From contig CM066307.1 of assembly GCA_033807695.1 (NCBI GenBank), positions 2,728,001 to 2,792,000 of the forward strand: a stretch of 64,000 bases of DNA. The letters run 5' to 3'. The stretch comes from Daedaleopsis sinensis. Taxonomy: Eukaryota; Basidiomycota; Agaricomycetes; Polyporales; Polyporaceae. A program made the translations under genes and the position numbers. Positions 36,135 through 48,299 of the stretch are shown piece after piece. Numbering within the stretch: position 1 is the stretch's first letter; each line of letters starts with the position of its first letter. Under the pieces are notes generated by a model, which worked only from the letters and a program-made list of their open reading frames with translations, did no database searches and was not told the DNA's origin.

Positions 36135-39030
36135 TCAGACGCCAGAAGCAATAGAGACAGCACCGTAGAGGTTCAGGCTGAGACCATGAACAGCGTCAGG
36201 GTGGATGTTCTTGGAAGCAGGGAAAGTGGAGGCGCTATAGTAGATTATAGCGACTTCCCCAAACTCCAACTCCCGCTTGAGACGGGGCAGGGATGCAACC
36301 GTGTCATGAGAGAACTTATCCCTTGGGTTACGACCCTGCTTGAAGAGGTGTCTAGCATCCCACAAGGAGACTAAAAGATGGAGTCAGTGTCTCTGATAGC
36401 ACCTGTTACAAAAGAACGACTCACTGTCATCAGTGATCTGCCATGTCGTCTTGTCCCTCATCTCGATGAGAGACCGTCCAGGCATCGAGGCAGGGGTGCG
36501 ACCCTTCTTCGGTGTGGCCGCACCCATCCCAGGAAGAAGCCGAGCTACAGAAGTAGAATATTAGACGTATACATCAATGGTGAACAAATGACATACCATT
36601 GCCAGACATTGTTCCGGCGCTACTTGGGAAGGTACAAAACGACAAGCCGTTGATCTGGCCATTGCCATCGACCATCTGGACACCAAAGGTAGGCACTCCC
36701 AAGCACTCGCTCCCAAATATGCCAGCCATCCAGGCCAAACTGCGCTCATACTCCCCACGAAGAGGACTCAGCAGGATCTGCTTTGCCTTCTTCTGAGCAA
36801 ACAGAGCAGGAGTGATGACGTTACAGCCCAGCACCACCCCAACGGACCACAAGATGGCACGGTGAGGGCCAATAGGGGAGGGGATTGAGATGACTGGATA
36901 CGATGAGCCAGTGGTGGAGTACACATGAGCTGTGGCAAGACTGGGAGGTGCACGAGCAGGGTTCAACACCCCAGGGTGGCCTATCGGGCCCCCGTGGCTG
37001 TGAAGAACAAGCTCCAATAGAGCGCTAGGTAAGCAGTTAGACGATATGTTAAAAGCTCAACAGGAGGTATATAGACTTACTCCTTGTCCACGGAGTAGCT
37101 GGGCTGATCGATAATCCCCTCTGACAGCAGAATTGTTGTCAGCGGGTACAGTCCCAAGTCAGGACAATGATCCCTGTCACAACGGATTAGCAGCAGATAT
37201 ATAAAGAACAACAGCATCATGCTTACTTCAAGGACGGGAGGAAAGGATACGTGTCCTTTAATAAGACATCGGTAGCATCGTCATCCTGCAAGTCAACACC
37301 AGGACCATAGCCGACAGCATGCATAGTTGGAATACGTCCAGTGGAGTCAGTCAAAGAGACCAGAGGATCTAATCTGACATTAGCAGTGCACAGGATGTGG
37401 GAGAAATTATAGCACATACGGGTGTCCATGGTATCCTCCTCAGCATCGTCATTGTCCATCTCCATGTCCCACATAGGAGAACTAGGCCTGGTGATAGGCT
37501 CTTCAACCGGAGAAGTGTCGGGAATGTCAACAGTTTCCCTGTGACAATCGTCAATATATAACTAGAACGGGTACGGACTTCTCACTTACTTGGAGATGCG
37601 GACACGGCGAGGAGAGCGGGGGTCATTCTTGATCTGAACGTCACCCCTGAAGATATTGTACAGAGTGTTAGGGTCATAAGCTGGAAACAGTAACACAATA
37701 CATACTTAGCAACCGAGATCTTCTCCAGCTTGATGTCGTCGAGCCTATAGCACACATGTCAAAGAAGGGTGACACACGTCTATATTAAAATGGACATACA
37801 CTTGATGCAACTGGTCAAAGTTCTCGGTGGAAGACATGTCCTTACGGAAAAGAGAACTGGAGAGAGTGTGAGGATAGGATTAAGGGTTGAAGTATAAATG
37901 AGCTAGTACGTTTCAGAATCAACCTCTGTGGGGTTGAAGACTTCCTTGGCGGAGCTAGACACAGATGTTAATGTAGTAGCGAGAGTGGAGTAGCATAGAC
38001 GACGTACTCAGGGACCTTGCCACGACGGTGTGCCGCAGGGGTAACCTTCCGGTCAGCAGCCTTGCTCGCAGTTTTCGGGGTGGCAGTCTTAGCTTTGGCC
38101 TTCGTAGCAGCCTTTGCACTTGGAGTCGCCTTGGCAGGAGCCTTAAGAGCAGGAGGCAAAACAGGCTCGGCAGGGGCCTGAGTACGGGCACTGTTGCGAC
38201 AAGGCAGAGGGGGCACGGCCTTCTTGGGAGGGGGAACAGGTGCTTCAACAACATCCCAGTCTTCATCGGTGTTCTCCTTGGCCACTTGTACTTGCCTATG
38301 ATCAACAACATTTAGCACAATGAACAAAGCAGACTAGAGAATGAGGACATACCGGGTGGAGGTGCGAGTCTTCTTCACAGGACTTTCCCTGATGGACAGA
38401 ACGATAAGCGTAAAGTACTGAGTGATAAGGCAGTAGGCACATACTCTTCCTGATCATCAGAGTCCTCCTCCTTGGCCCGCTTCCCTGGGGTACATAACGA
38501 TGCAGAATGGAAGAGTATAATACGATGCGCACCTTTTAATGTTGTGTGAAGACATCAACTCTGAATTCTCCCGGTCGTTTGCATCCATCATGTCTTCATC
38601 TAACTTGTCTTCATTGTCTTCAACCTCCTCTGCCTCAGAGTCAACGTAGTCAGGCCTAGGTAGACATTAAGTAAGAACACATAGAGGAAGTGGATGTGAG
38701 ATGAACATACGTCTTGATAGCCTTGCCTCTAGGGCGGCGACCTCCCGTGCTCATGCTGAGAGAGGAGATGCATTCAGGGAAATGCTCTAAGACGACTGCC
38801 AAGATACTACTCAATGAGGAGTGCACGTTGCCTTCTCAGGAGAGGGCTTTGGAGGGGCAGGCTTGGCAGGAGGCTTACGAGCCCCGCCGGCCTTTCGAGC
38901 GACGGTAGCACCCTTGGCCCTTGAGGTGCATAAGGTCAAAGGCTGTAGAAGAGGTAGGTGATGGTAGAGACACGTACTTGGCAGCCTGAGCGGCAGCAGT
39001 AGTGGCAGAGGATGTGTGACGAGGAGCCAT
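36135..39030 (-). CDS. 17-exon gene of unknown function, basic tail plus conserved-looking C-terminal domain
   Basis: I can trace 17 exons from the ATG at 39028-39030 (or from an internal ATG at 38752-38754) to the TGA at 36135-36137, about 670 residues. Exons: 39030-38978, 38919-38827, 38755-38711, 38655-38533, 38484-38445, 38388-38353, 38295-38008, 37954-37910, 37856-37800, 37744-37706, 37646-37590, 37538-37420, 37368-37227, 37173-37081, 37024-36597, 36544-36425, 36370-36135. All introns are short GT-AG and phases agree except at the exon 4/5 junction, which is off by one base unless a GC donor at 38531 is used. The N-terminal half is rich in Lys, Ala and Pro with an acidic patch (EAEEVEDNEDKLDED) and nuclear-type basic stretches. 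The C-terminal half is globular (VVLGCNVITPALFAQKKAKQ, LSPLRGEYERSLAWMAG, LNLYGAVSIASGV). No known domain is recognised; a nuclear location is inferred. Confidence 0.7.
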
Positions 39031-39949
39031 AGCAGTGAAGCAGTATGTATACGGTAGTATCTGAGTGCTGAAGGGTGAAGAGGGAGAGAAGTGGAGAGGA
39101 GCAAGAAGAGGCTGGTCCAGGGAGAGCTGTGGGGGGTTCGAAGAGACGAAGAACTCTGAGTCCAAGTCCCCATCAGGCTAGGTATTTAACAATCTTGCCT
39201 GTGACATGTTTGGTCCTTGTTTGTTCACGCCTAGAGTCCTGGAGAGACTAAGGCGGGCCACGATGCTTGAAAATATCCTGCAAGCGATATTGGTGTTGCA
39301 ACGGTGTGATACCTGTCAGTAGTTCAGGACTGCACAAATCTGTCCATCCAGTGTTTCTCTCAAGCCTGTGGAAGACGGTGATGCTATGAGGTCTGTCAAT
39401 GAGCTTTCGTGTCGCAGTTCTGCAGCAATAGAAGTGGCACGGCGGGCAAGGGCTGAAATCCGGTCGCTAGAACAGTCGTAAGCCATTTATGGAACATTTG
39501 TCATGTTCCATGACATCGACACGGATGTGCAATGGCCGGAGTGTTAAAATGTCCTTACAATTTCCTGATTCAATGTCCGATTGTGGGATACGTAACGCCG
39601 ACCTAACGCTGGATTTCATTCGGATAGGCGTTTGGAATGTAAAATCTCCTTTGACTGTCCTCGCGACGGTCATGCACAGCCTGTCCATTGAATGGTCTAT
39701 GAATTTCCTTCGTGCGGTCAACCGTATGACATTGGTTCGATATATTTCATGTCCAAAGGTCGGATAGTTAACATGTCCATAGGTTCAAAGTTCAAAGGAC
39801 AGGTAAAATGTCCTTATAATTTTCCACTCGCGGAAATTTCATAGGTCAGCAACATGCCTGTCCAACGAGAGGATATGTTAAATGGCCTTTGACTAATGGA
39901 ATTTCTTGTCAGGAGCTCGCCAGGCACGCCGTCTGTTCTCCGTGGAGCA
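39031..39949. repeat. Region of repeated ATGTCC words
   Basis: Between 39480 and 39900 the hexamer ATGTCC occurs five times (39549, 39573, 39749, 39773, 39808) with further near-matches, and a 20-nt block TAAAATGTCCTTAYAATTTY is directly repeated at 39545 and 39804. A small inverted repeat (ggaacat/atgttcc) lies near 39490-39510. Such clusters can be subterminal transposase-binding sites. No coding sequence is seen. Confidence 0.45.
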
Positions 39950-41160
39950 TGGACTCAAAGTGAAAGTGTGCTCGGTCGGGTTCACAAGGTGAGCTCACCG
40001 GTTTACCATTCCGCGCTCAGGCGAGCTCAAGTCGTGTACTAACGCATGCTATTGGTAGAGCTCGACATCTCTCCCGCTGGTGCTCCAGGTGCGCTCTGAT
40101 GCGCGTGTGGACCGAAGAGCTACGGCCCACACGGTACACACTCGGACTCCGCCATGCACCAAGGAGCTGCCGGCGTGCACGCAAAGGCCCATTGCGCAGT
40201 ACGTGCACTCCCTCAAGATGCTCGGTTGAGTACCCGGCCAAGCTAAGGGTTTGTCCGGGTACTCAACTTGTGCCAAAGAACTCTCGCAAGGGGTCCTTAT
40301 GTACACGTCTATGCTCACTCAAGCTCTGGGCGAGCGTGTAAGAGCTCCTTATGCACACACTCGAGCACAAGGCGCGCACAGTCAGCCGCGCTCGAGCTCA
40401 GCACGGACACGGCCGTCTGCCAAAGAGCTACCGGGGTGTGCGCAAGGAGTCCTTGTGTACGCACCGACGCTCGCCTCAGCACCCAGTCGTCCGCGCTCGA
40501 GCTCAGCACGGACACGGCCGTGTGCCAAAGAGCTACCCGGAGTCCTTGCGTACACGCCGCAATGCTTACCGGATCATCTGTCCGGCCGCGCTCGAGCTCA
40601 GCACGGACACGGCCGTATGCCAAAGAGCTACCGGGGTGTGCGCAAGGAGTCCTTGTGTACGCACCGACACTCGCCTCAGCACCCAGTCGTCCGCGCTCGA
40701 GCTCAGCACGGACACGGCCATCTGCCAAAGAGCTACCGGCGTGTGCGCATGGAGTCCTTGCGTACGCGCTGATGCTCGCCTCAGCACCCGGTCGGCCGCG
40801 CTCGAGCTCAGCACGGACACGGCCGTGTGCCAAAGAGCTACCCGGAGTCCTTGCGTACACGCCGCAATGCTTACCGGAGCATCTGTCCGGCCGCGCTCGA
40901 GCCCAGCACGGACACGGCCGTATGCCAAAGAGCTACCGGCGTGTGCGCAAGGAGCCCCTTGTGTATGCGCTGATGCTCGCCTCAGCACCGTCTGCCGTTG
41001 GCCGTCCTAGAGCGCGCCACCCGCACGTACGCCAGGAGTCCTCGCGTACGCGCTGATGTTCACACGAGCCACCGCGGCGTGCGCGAGGACCCCTCATGTG
41101 CACCCCTACGCTCACCTGGGCACTCAGTTGGCGGGTCTCGAGCTCAGCGCGGACGCGGTA
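39950..41160. repeat. GC-rich minisatellite with 105/95-bp higher-order units
   Basis: The core word ctcgagctcagcacggacac recurs at 40391, 40496, 40591, 40696, 40801 and 40896 (last copy one base different). Spacings are 105, 95, 105, 105 and 95 bp. Two unit types, A (105) and B (95), follow the order A-B-A-A-B-A, so a 305-bp block is repeated twice. More diverged units extend to about 39950 on the left and 41160 on the right. A 13-bp hairpin (40225-40237 with 40255-40267) sits in the left part. Open frames crossing it in five of six frames are by-products of stop-free units. Confidence 0.85.
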
Positions 41161-41455
41161 TATAGCATATACGGTGGATTCTGAATTGACATACCATACT
41201 GACGGAGGTCGGTGCCGCGCCGATGTACAAGTGGCGTTGCCAGTGGTTGGAGGTGTGAGGGCATGTGAACGCGCTGCGAGAGGTGAGAGGGTGAGCTAGA
41301 AATCCAAGTACATGGTTTATAAGTATGTGTACAATGCTCAAACGAGAAAGAGGAGCCGTCGCGCAATGGGGTTGTGTCTAAGAGGCAATGCGAAGCTTCA
41401 AAATCCTTTCAAAGCACATCCGGAGGCGTGGTTTGTTAGCTCTGTCAAAACTGTA

Positions 41456-44400
41456 TTAGCAACAATGCGGCGACGAAGTAGAAGATTCACCCACCCGATC
41501 CAAGGATTTCACAATCACCAGCGGCCCCGTAGCTGAGGCGAATTGTCCTTCTTCCGGTGAGTAAGGTAAAATTGCCGCATGCGCCACAATATTTGCCAGC
41601 GGTATAACGCGAGGCTCGGGACGAAGCCGGTTGTAGCAGACTTGTGACTGTAGCTCCGGAAACTGCAGAAACGGGTCGTTGGACTGGTCAGTTGGAGACA
41701 GCGTTTCGTACTCGTTCACTACGAGGAACGCTTCGACAATGAACTTCTTCCCTTGCTTTCGGCGGTGATAGAAGATTTTGTCAATCTTGCCAGGCAGATT
41801 AGAAGTCCAACCGGGACGTTTGAAGATTATATAGCAGTCGCGCGGCCCAGAGGCTGCCGTCGTGTACTTGACTCCTCGATGGGTTATGCTTTGAACCATA
41901 TGAGCTTCATCAGAGAGGCGAGGCAGGGTGTCGGCGTTTTCAGTCGCGTGAATAGATACGAAGGGTTTCCGCGGCGCGAACGACGATATCAATCGAAGGA
42001 GCTCGTTGTAGACATCACTGGATAGGGTGCTCTGTCGAGCCTCGTCATAGACATAGTCCGAGGCCGGAGCTGATAGGAACGAAGCGATGTCGGAGAACAG
42101 TGTGCCGTGAGTTACATCCTTGAAGCATGCCTTGAAAGCTTTCGTCCATTCATGGAAGATTGGCAGGTTGGGCCACATTATTGTACTGAGAAGCCACCGG
42201 AGGTTGACTCCCAAGTAGAAATACCTCATATACGTCACGGGCATTTCACCTGGTGAGTCACTTCAGTCAGAATGCTATGCAATACGCTTGCGAGAGTATA
42301 TCGTCACTCACCGGCCTTGTAACTCGTGTTCAGCTTCTGGAGCAGGCCATTGTATCGTTCGAAGGGAAATCCCCACCACCCGAGAACCGGTCCGAACGCG
42401 AGCAGGAACACTATGAGATGAAGGGAGATATGGTGGTTGGGGACGAGTTTGTGCTTGTAGATGTCGCAAAGGCCCTTGATGTACGCCTGCATGTTCTTGT
42501 CGTACAGCTCAGCGCGCTCTGGGGACATCGAACGCCGAGTGGCGGCATCTACAGCGACGATCAGGTGGACGAAGTTCTGTAGGACTTGGCGTTCCTCAAT
42601 TGACGAGGTTTTGTGACCCCAGAGCTTGACAAGTGTCAACGCCATATGAATGGTGCAGACCATTCGCCATTCGTCTGCCTTCAACTTGCCATGACCCGCT
42701 TCACCGAAGTTGGAAGGCGGTTTCTCGATCCATGACGGCACTACTGTGTGAACGATGTCGTGACGCAACTCCTTGAGTACATCACTGGAGAAGAGCATGA
42801 ACTTTGATATGAACTCTTCGTCGTTGTCGTGCTTGAGATGGTAGTGGGCGGTTGGCTCAGGGAGTGGAGGAGGTATGAGGACCTGAGTCTTGACACTGTC
42901 CATGGGCTTGACCTGAGTAAAGCCTTATCAGCGTGACGGTACAAGGCAGATAGATTAGAAAGCATACCCAGTCTATCAGTGCATTGCAAATCTCGGCCTT
43001 GACGGCCTTACTTCTGGGCTCAATCACGTCATTAAGCTCAGCAACTGCCGCGAGGTAATCGCGCCGGATCTTCATCAGTGCAGCGATAGATTTGTCCTTG
43101 AGCCCATCGAGGACTCTTCCGAACTGCAGTTCTTGCTCCTCTGGAGTGTGTGGTTTGGCGTTTCCTGTAGACTCTTCACCGACGTCACCAACACCCCAGA
43201 TACTCATACAGTGGTGACGTAGAACCCCGAGCAGCAAGTTGTGCATTGTGTCGATGAGCGAGAACCAGGTAGGATCCCAGTATTGCAGACGGAGTAGTTC
43301 TGACCAGCGTAGCCCATGTCGCTTGAACAACGCCTCTCGCTTCGCCTTGGTAGGTGCATCCCGCCACTCCCGCGCGAGGCGGAGGTGTTCGGCCCAAGTA
43401 CGACCCTTTGGCCACGTCTCCCTGTCTGGATTTGACATTTCTTCCTTAAGCAGGGGACAGAATGAGCAGAAATGGCGAGCGGAGTGACTACCAAATCCAG
43501 CAGATTTGCGAAGAGCCGGTAAGTCGCACACCAGAGGGATGACCACAGCACGGACAAGCCGTCCGGTCTCCGGTCGCAGCAGTGTCTTCGCTATCAGTAC
43601 GCCGTGATGCCAGAGTTCTATGAGTTCGTCAACGAGGGGACGTAGAAAGTGATTGATCTGCTCTAGACTGGGCTCCTTGGGTCCCGGGATGACCCCAGCA
43701 AGGTAGACGTATTCTGGACGGAAGCGCAGGTGGGGGGGGAGACTGAGACAAGCAAGGTAAATGGCGCCGATCGAATGCGATTTTCCTGCTTTCTTGTTGC
43801 CATGTGGATTGAACCAATCGATGAATAAAGAGAAAACTAGACGTAGTTCACCGCCAACTTGCACAGTGAATCGACTTCGCCGATCCGGGCCTAGAAAGTC
43901 GTGAATGGCGGGGGATTGCATGATGTCATGCCATACATCCTCGTCAGGTGACGCGGCGGGAGACTGTAGTAAGTCCTCTACCCCACTCCGTTGCAGTAAG
44001 GTAGCGATGTATCTTTGAAAGGGAAGGTAGGGAAATGGCCGTATTGCCTTGTAAACCGTTTTGCCAGATGCACGGGTGGCGGCGTATACAAGTGGTGTGC
44101 CGCAGACGGGCCGGTCCATCTCAGTAAACGAGCAGGTGTGGGGGTACGGATTGTCGGGCCGGTCATTGTTGGGAGGGTATATGGCGCAGCAAGAGGGGCA
44201 TGTTGCATACAAGACAACGTCGGGCTCCACGCGGAAATACGACAGCACGGTACGGACGTCGACTGGGATAGCGCGCATGAGAACCTTCTGCGCGGCCGTT
44301 AAAACTGCTTTAGCGACTGGGTTGGTCTCCCAGGTAAAAGCCCCAAACAGTAGCACGCGCATTGTGACGAGGATGAAGTGTGCGTATGGTCGAGAGAGCG

Positions 44401-45358
44401 CGGCAAGAGTGTGCAGGACAGAAACTGCGAATAGTGCTGCCATGATGAAGTACGGGCGTTTGGACTGCTTGATGTCGAACATCTCCGCTGAGGTTTAAAA
44501 CAGTGAGCCGATCATATACCTCCTGAAATGAAAACATCGCTTACCTGCTGGAGCCACAATAGGCGGTGGGATTCCCTGATCGTCCGACCAGATCAGCCCG
44601 GTCCTAATCAGTTCTTTCTGCCATGCTAGTCGCTGTAGATCCTCCAAGCGTTTTTCTTCGGCTTCAAGCTTCTCCAGGAGAGCTGCGAGTCGATGATCTG
44701 CGTCTTTATCTCCGACTGTTGGGCTGCCTCAACGCTACTATCTGCGCGGTGAGCCATTCCCTATGAGCTAACACTTCGGCACTACCGGCGTGGGCAGGAT
44801 CGAGACTCGAAAGTGGGTCGTGCACGGACGTCGGCAATCGCACGAACTGGAGCTTCGTGTGGCGCGTAACCAGTTGGGAGCGCAGCGCCAGGCGAGACTC
44901 TGTGCCTGCTAGGTCCCGAATCCGCTGCCGGATGCCTTCATTCTACGCAAATAGCCCAAGTCAAATGAGCGTTATAGTAAGGGAGGACGTGTGATGACAT
45001 GCCTTGAATGTCGGTCGGTCGTTCCTTAGATTACCGCCGGTGCTCTTCGAGCCTGAAGCTCCATCCTTGAAGTTTTCATTCGACAGTGGGGACTGACGCT
45101 AAAGATCAATATACACCGTACCTAGTAAGCCATAGTGCGTGGACTAACCTTCCTGTCGTCAACATCTTCATCCTCCGGAGAGTCGGCACTGTCTGCTTTA
45201 GCTTGTGACTTTGCTAGTGCTTCGAGTTTACGTTTTGCCTTCTGAGCGAAGGCGTGTCCTAGTACTATTTGCTCGTCCAGTCTACGGCCGGGCTTATATG
45301 ATCCGTCCACGTCCTTGAAGGTCCATAGGACGCATTGCTCGCATTCGCACACACCCAT
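41456..45358 (-). CDS. CMC-superfamily (EnSpm/Plavaka-like) transposase gene
   Basis: Spliced minus-strand gene. The N-terminal exon at 45358-45122 carries a CxCxxC-type start (CECEQCVLW). Coding sequence around 45090-44560 includes a coiled-coil (LLEKLEAEEKRLEDLQRLAWQ), with one apparent frameshift near 44720. The main exon (44488-42968) has the conserved block FIDWFNPHGNKKAGKSHSIG, then LAGVIPGPKEPS and CSFCPLL. Introns ending near 42906 and 42250 join 42305-42905 and 41456-42251 in frame. These blocks match transposases abundant in basidiomycetes that cut and paste CACTA-like elements. I could not define terminal repeats. The minisatellite and ATGTCC cluster downstream may belong to the same element. 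Confidence 0.75.
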
Positions 45359-45514
45359 GTGGCCGGAGTGGTGTGGCTAGTGGTGGAAGCTTGGAAGGAT
45401 ATGCAAGCGCGCGCTAACCTGGCTCGATTGAATATTGCACAGTGACCTGGCACTTCGCGAAAGTGCCATAACCAAGATAACATAATTACAACAAGGTACA
45501 TTTAGGAGGATGTG

Positions 45515-46831
45515 CTACCGAACTCTCAAAGCTTCCCATAGGGGGTATTGAACCTCTCGAGGCGCACCTCGGCCTCGTACGAAGATAACCACGCAAACCA
45601 TAACAAGCACAAACAGTCCTACGACGAGCGCACATGACCGTGACCGCGATCCGTGGAGAGCATGGGCTGCGGATTCCAGTAGAGCCCGAGATGTTATGCG
45701 ATCGAGGGGGTTTTCACTACCCACCGAGGATGATGACGTGCCTTCGGACGTATCAACGGTGCCGTCGCTCTTGTAGTACACGGTCAAGCGAGCCCGGGCC
45801 TTGCACGCAATTGGCTCGAAGAGGCTTTGCAGCTGAACCTGTAGCGGATAAGAATGGGACTCAATGCTGTACAGCTGATAGAGCTCACTATCAGGCGGAC
45901 CATCAAGGTCGAGATGCCTACATCCTTCGATTCTGCGGTCAACTTCAGTGTTCCGGATTCAGGGTGGTAGATGCACGGATCCGCCCGCGGGTCCAATACC
46001 CCTTCCGAATTCAGTATTGCGGGAGCGCAAGGTCCGACTGCCACGCGATTCGTCGTAGTACTCCCACTGTGCTTGCCTTTGCCTGCGCGCAGTGAGTGGA
46101 GTGCCTAGTACAGAGGTAGCTTGCCCGGCACTCACCAGACAACTGTAGTATTGCACTCTTGCAAGCCAAAAGCCAGTCAACAACGTTTGCGAGACCAGTC
46201 GCAACCTCGTTGTCGGTTTCTGCATTACGTATAGCAATTTTCTCCTATACGTATGTCAGTGAACTAATCGCCCGACAAGACACACATAGCACAAACGTTT
46301 GCGGACGCCAATCGTACAATCGCGGTGAGAAGGCCTTCACAGGTCTTGTCGATGGCGTGAAGTTCAGTCTTCACTCTACGGTACAATTCAAGACTATAAC
46401 GCATTTGTTAGAATGCGTATCTAGAGTCATGTCAAAAGGTCAAAAGGTGCTCACCTCGTGTATTCGTCGCATGTGTCACAGCTCGCTGAGAGTAGGTCCG
46501 ATGTGATTTGAGAGGCGTGTGAGCCATCATCGTGGTTAGATGGCTTCCCCGGGTTTGGTAGCGCCATAGCGGGAAGGGGAGCGAAGTCGCGCTCGGTTAG
46601 CGACTGGGAACAGTCACCGCAGTCGTCGCTGAACAGGCTTTGCTCCGAGAGCAGCAAATCGGCCGAAGTCGACTGGATCGAAATAGTAGAGGTGGCAGAG
46701 GAGCGGCGACTTCGATGAGGGGAACCAAAGCTGGGGAGATCGTCGGGAAGGCGAGAAAGGTACTGCTCAAAAGATAACGAGTCAGAGTGAGAGGCAGGAA
46801 AGGATATCGGTGAGATATCGCCAGAGCGCAT
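45515..46831 (-). CDS. C-terminally membrane-anchored protein of unknown function
   Basis: Five exons phase cleanly: 46831-46455, 46393-46297, 46244-46136, 46082-45889, 45838-45515, giving 366 residues. The N-terminal 120 residues are Ser-rich and low in complexity. The middle part is helical (SLELYRRVKTELHAI, NEVATGLANVVDWLLA). A single hydrophobic segment (ALVVGLFVLVMVCVVIFV, about residues 328-346) near the end is followed by about 20 residues, suggesting a tail anchor with most of the protein in the cytosol or nucleoplasm. No enzyme motif is visible. It lies just upstream of the transposase gene, both on the minus strand, but there is no evidence of a functional link. Confidence 0.7.
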
Positions 46832-47206
46832 GCTTTGGTGGAGGGGGGAGGAGAGGAAGATGGTATGGGGCAGTCGTGGTCAACTCACCCACAAGTCAGC
46901 CTTTATCTCTGGCGCTACGAGATGTTCTAAAGCGCGATCGTACACAAAAGGCGTCAAGGAGACGATAAAAGGTTGCTATGTGTTCGCATTATACGTGATT
47001 ACAAAAATTTAAAGGTAAAGTACAGAACAACGAAAAGACATGCTGGTGACGTATGGCGTCAGTCAAGACACTTGAGTTAGGTATCAAAGGGTACGCACCA
47101 AGCCCAAACGAAATCACGATATTTAAGCCCTTTCGGCTTATGCTGAGCACCAAGTATTTAGTATTTGATCACCGTGTCCCAGAACAGAGTAGATCACTCA
47201 CAATGA
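46832..47206. promoter_or_regulatory. Intergenic region upstream of the anchored-protein gene
   Basis: 375 bp between the start of the gene ending at 46831 and the stop of the F-box-like gene. It must include the promoter of the former. No TATA box or other site is convincing by eye. Confidence 0.35.
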
Positions 47207-48299
47207 TTAAAACGCAACGCCGAGGGGCGGGTGGATGGTACGCTGGATGTTGCGCCATATGCCGGTAGACTTGGACCACATCGTGATGACACCATCCCCA
47301 TCCCGGTGGCGATGGTACCAAACTCGTAGAACGGACAACGTAGGATGTTGGGAGGTAGACTTGGACGACGACCGACCTGATGACCTAGCAACCCACTTCA
47401 TGAACACCTTTCCCTCCCCAGCGGCTACGGACGGGGTGTAAGCCATGGTGGCGGCGGTCCGGAGAGCGAATTCCTCTAACGAGTCCAGCCGCGCAAGACT
47501 ATTTGCCCAGCGCTGTCCATCGTTCCAAGCCCTACGGCGCTGAGTCTGTCGCCGCTGTTGATGTTCGAGGGTTAGGATAGTCGCGAGACGAGCAGTGCGT
47601 GTCACGTACGTAGACACGCCCCTTTTCCAACAACTTCAACGCTTGCAACCTAGGGGCAACCGGTACGATACTCTCCAGGATATCGTAGTCGTCGGGCGCA
47701 AAGTCGAGGGTCAAGCGCGACAAATCGACAAGCGGAGCTCGTAGCATTCGCAACGTGGCCGGGATAGGGATGGGAGCTTCATGATCTTCGTGTACGGCGA
47801 GACGGAACAGACTAGAGTGTGCGACGCCAGTGATGCAACTGCTGGGACATTCGACAGCAAGAAAGGGGCGGCTGGACAGTAGCCGGAGCGGACATGTTGC
47901 ACCTATTGCCGCCTGGCAATCACCTAAGCTGACGCCGTTGAGGCGAGGGTTGACAGCCAAGAACGGCACAAGATGGCTATGGGGAAGATTGGTGTGGAGG
48001 AACTCTAGATTCTTGAAGACAATATTGTCTAGGATGTCCTCGGGGATGTGGGGGGGTAGATGCAGATACAGATCCGTGATGTGACGAGCGAGCTTGAGAC
48101 ACTCCCGGAATGTGGCGATAGGGAACGCTTCATCTATGTCAACTGTGAGCTCCTGGACAGATTGCGTGTCTTGCAAATCGCTCTTCGACGCCGCCACAAA
48201 CGCTTCCAGGTCGATGGGAGAATGGATCCTCTGGAGCAAGGGCGTCAGATCGCGCAGAGGCAAGTGCCCGCGGCTCACTCGTACCTGAATAGTATGCAT
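47207..48299 (-). CDS. F-box/LRR-like protein
   Basis: Three exons, 48299-48285, 48230-47610 and 47554-47207, join in frame to give 327 residues. The body shows irregular leucine-rich repeats (ITDLYLHLPPHIPEDIL, NLEFLHTNLPHSHLVPF, LRAPLVDLSRLTLDF). The C-terminal region (RRRAWNDGQRWANSLARL, TMWSKSTGIWRNIQRT) resembles proteins of the large fungal F-box-like families, which supply substrates to SCF ubiquitin ligases. The F-box itself is not visible, so the true start may lie upstream: another splice acceptor occurs near 48338, and a plus-one frame continues above 48299. An adaptor role in protein turnover is inferred, not shown. Confidence 0.65.

Noticed and set aside
40251..41056. Long overlapping open frames (up to 262 codons) on both strands in the minisatellite
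   Set aside because: The tandem units lack stop codons in most frames, and the 95-bp units shift frame. The frames are a by-product of the repeat, with no splice or protein-family support.
46159..46506. Plus-strand frame of 115 codons
   Set aside because: Lies antisense over exons 2 and 3 of the anchored-protein gene, which have matching splice sites and phase on the minus strand.
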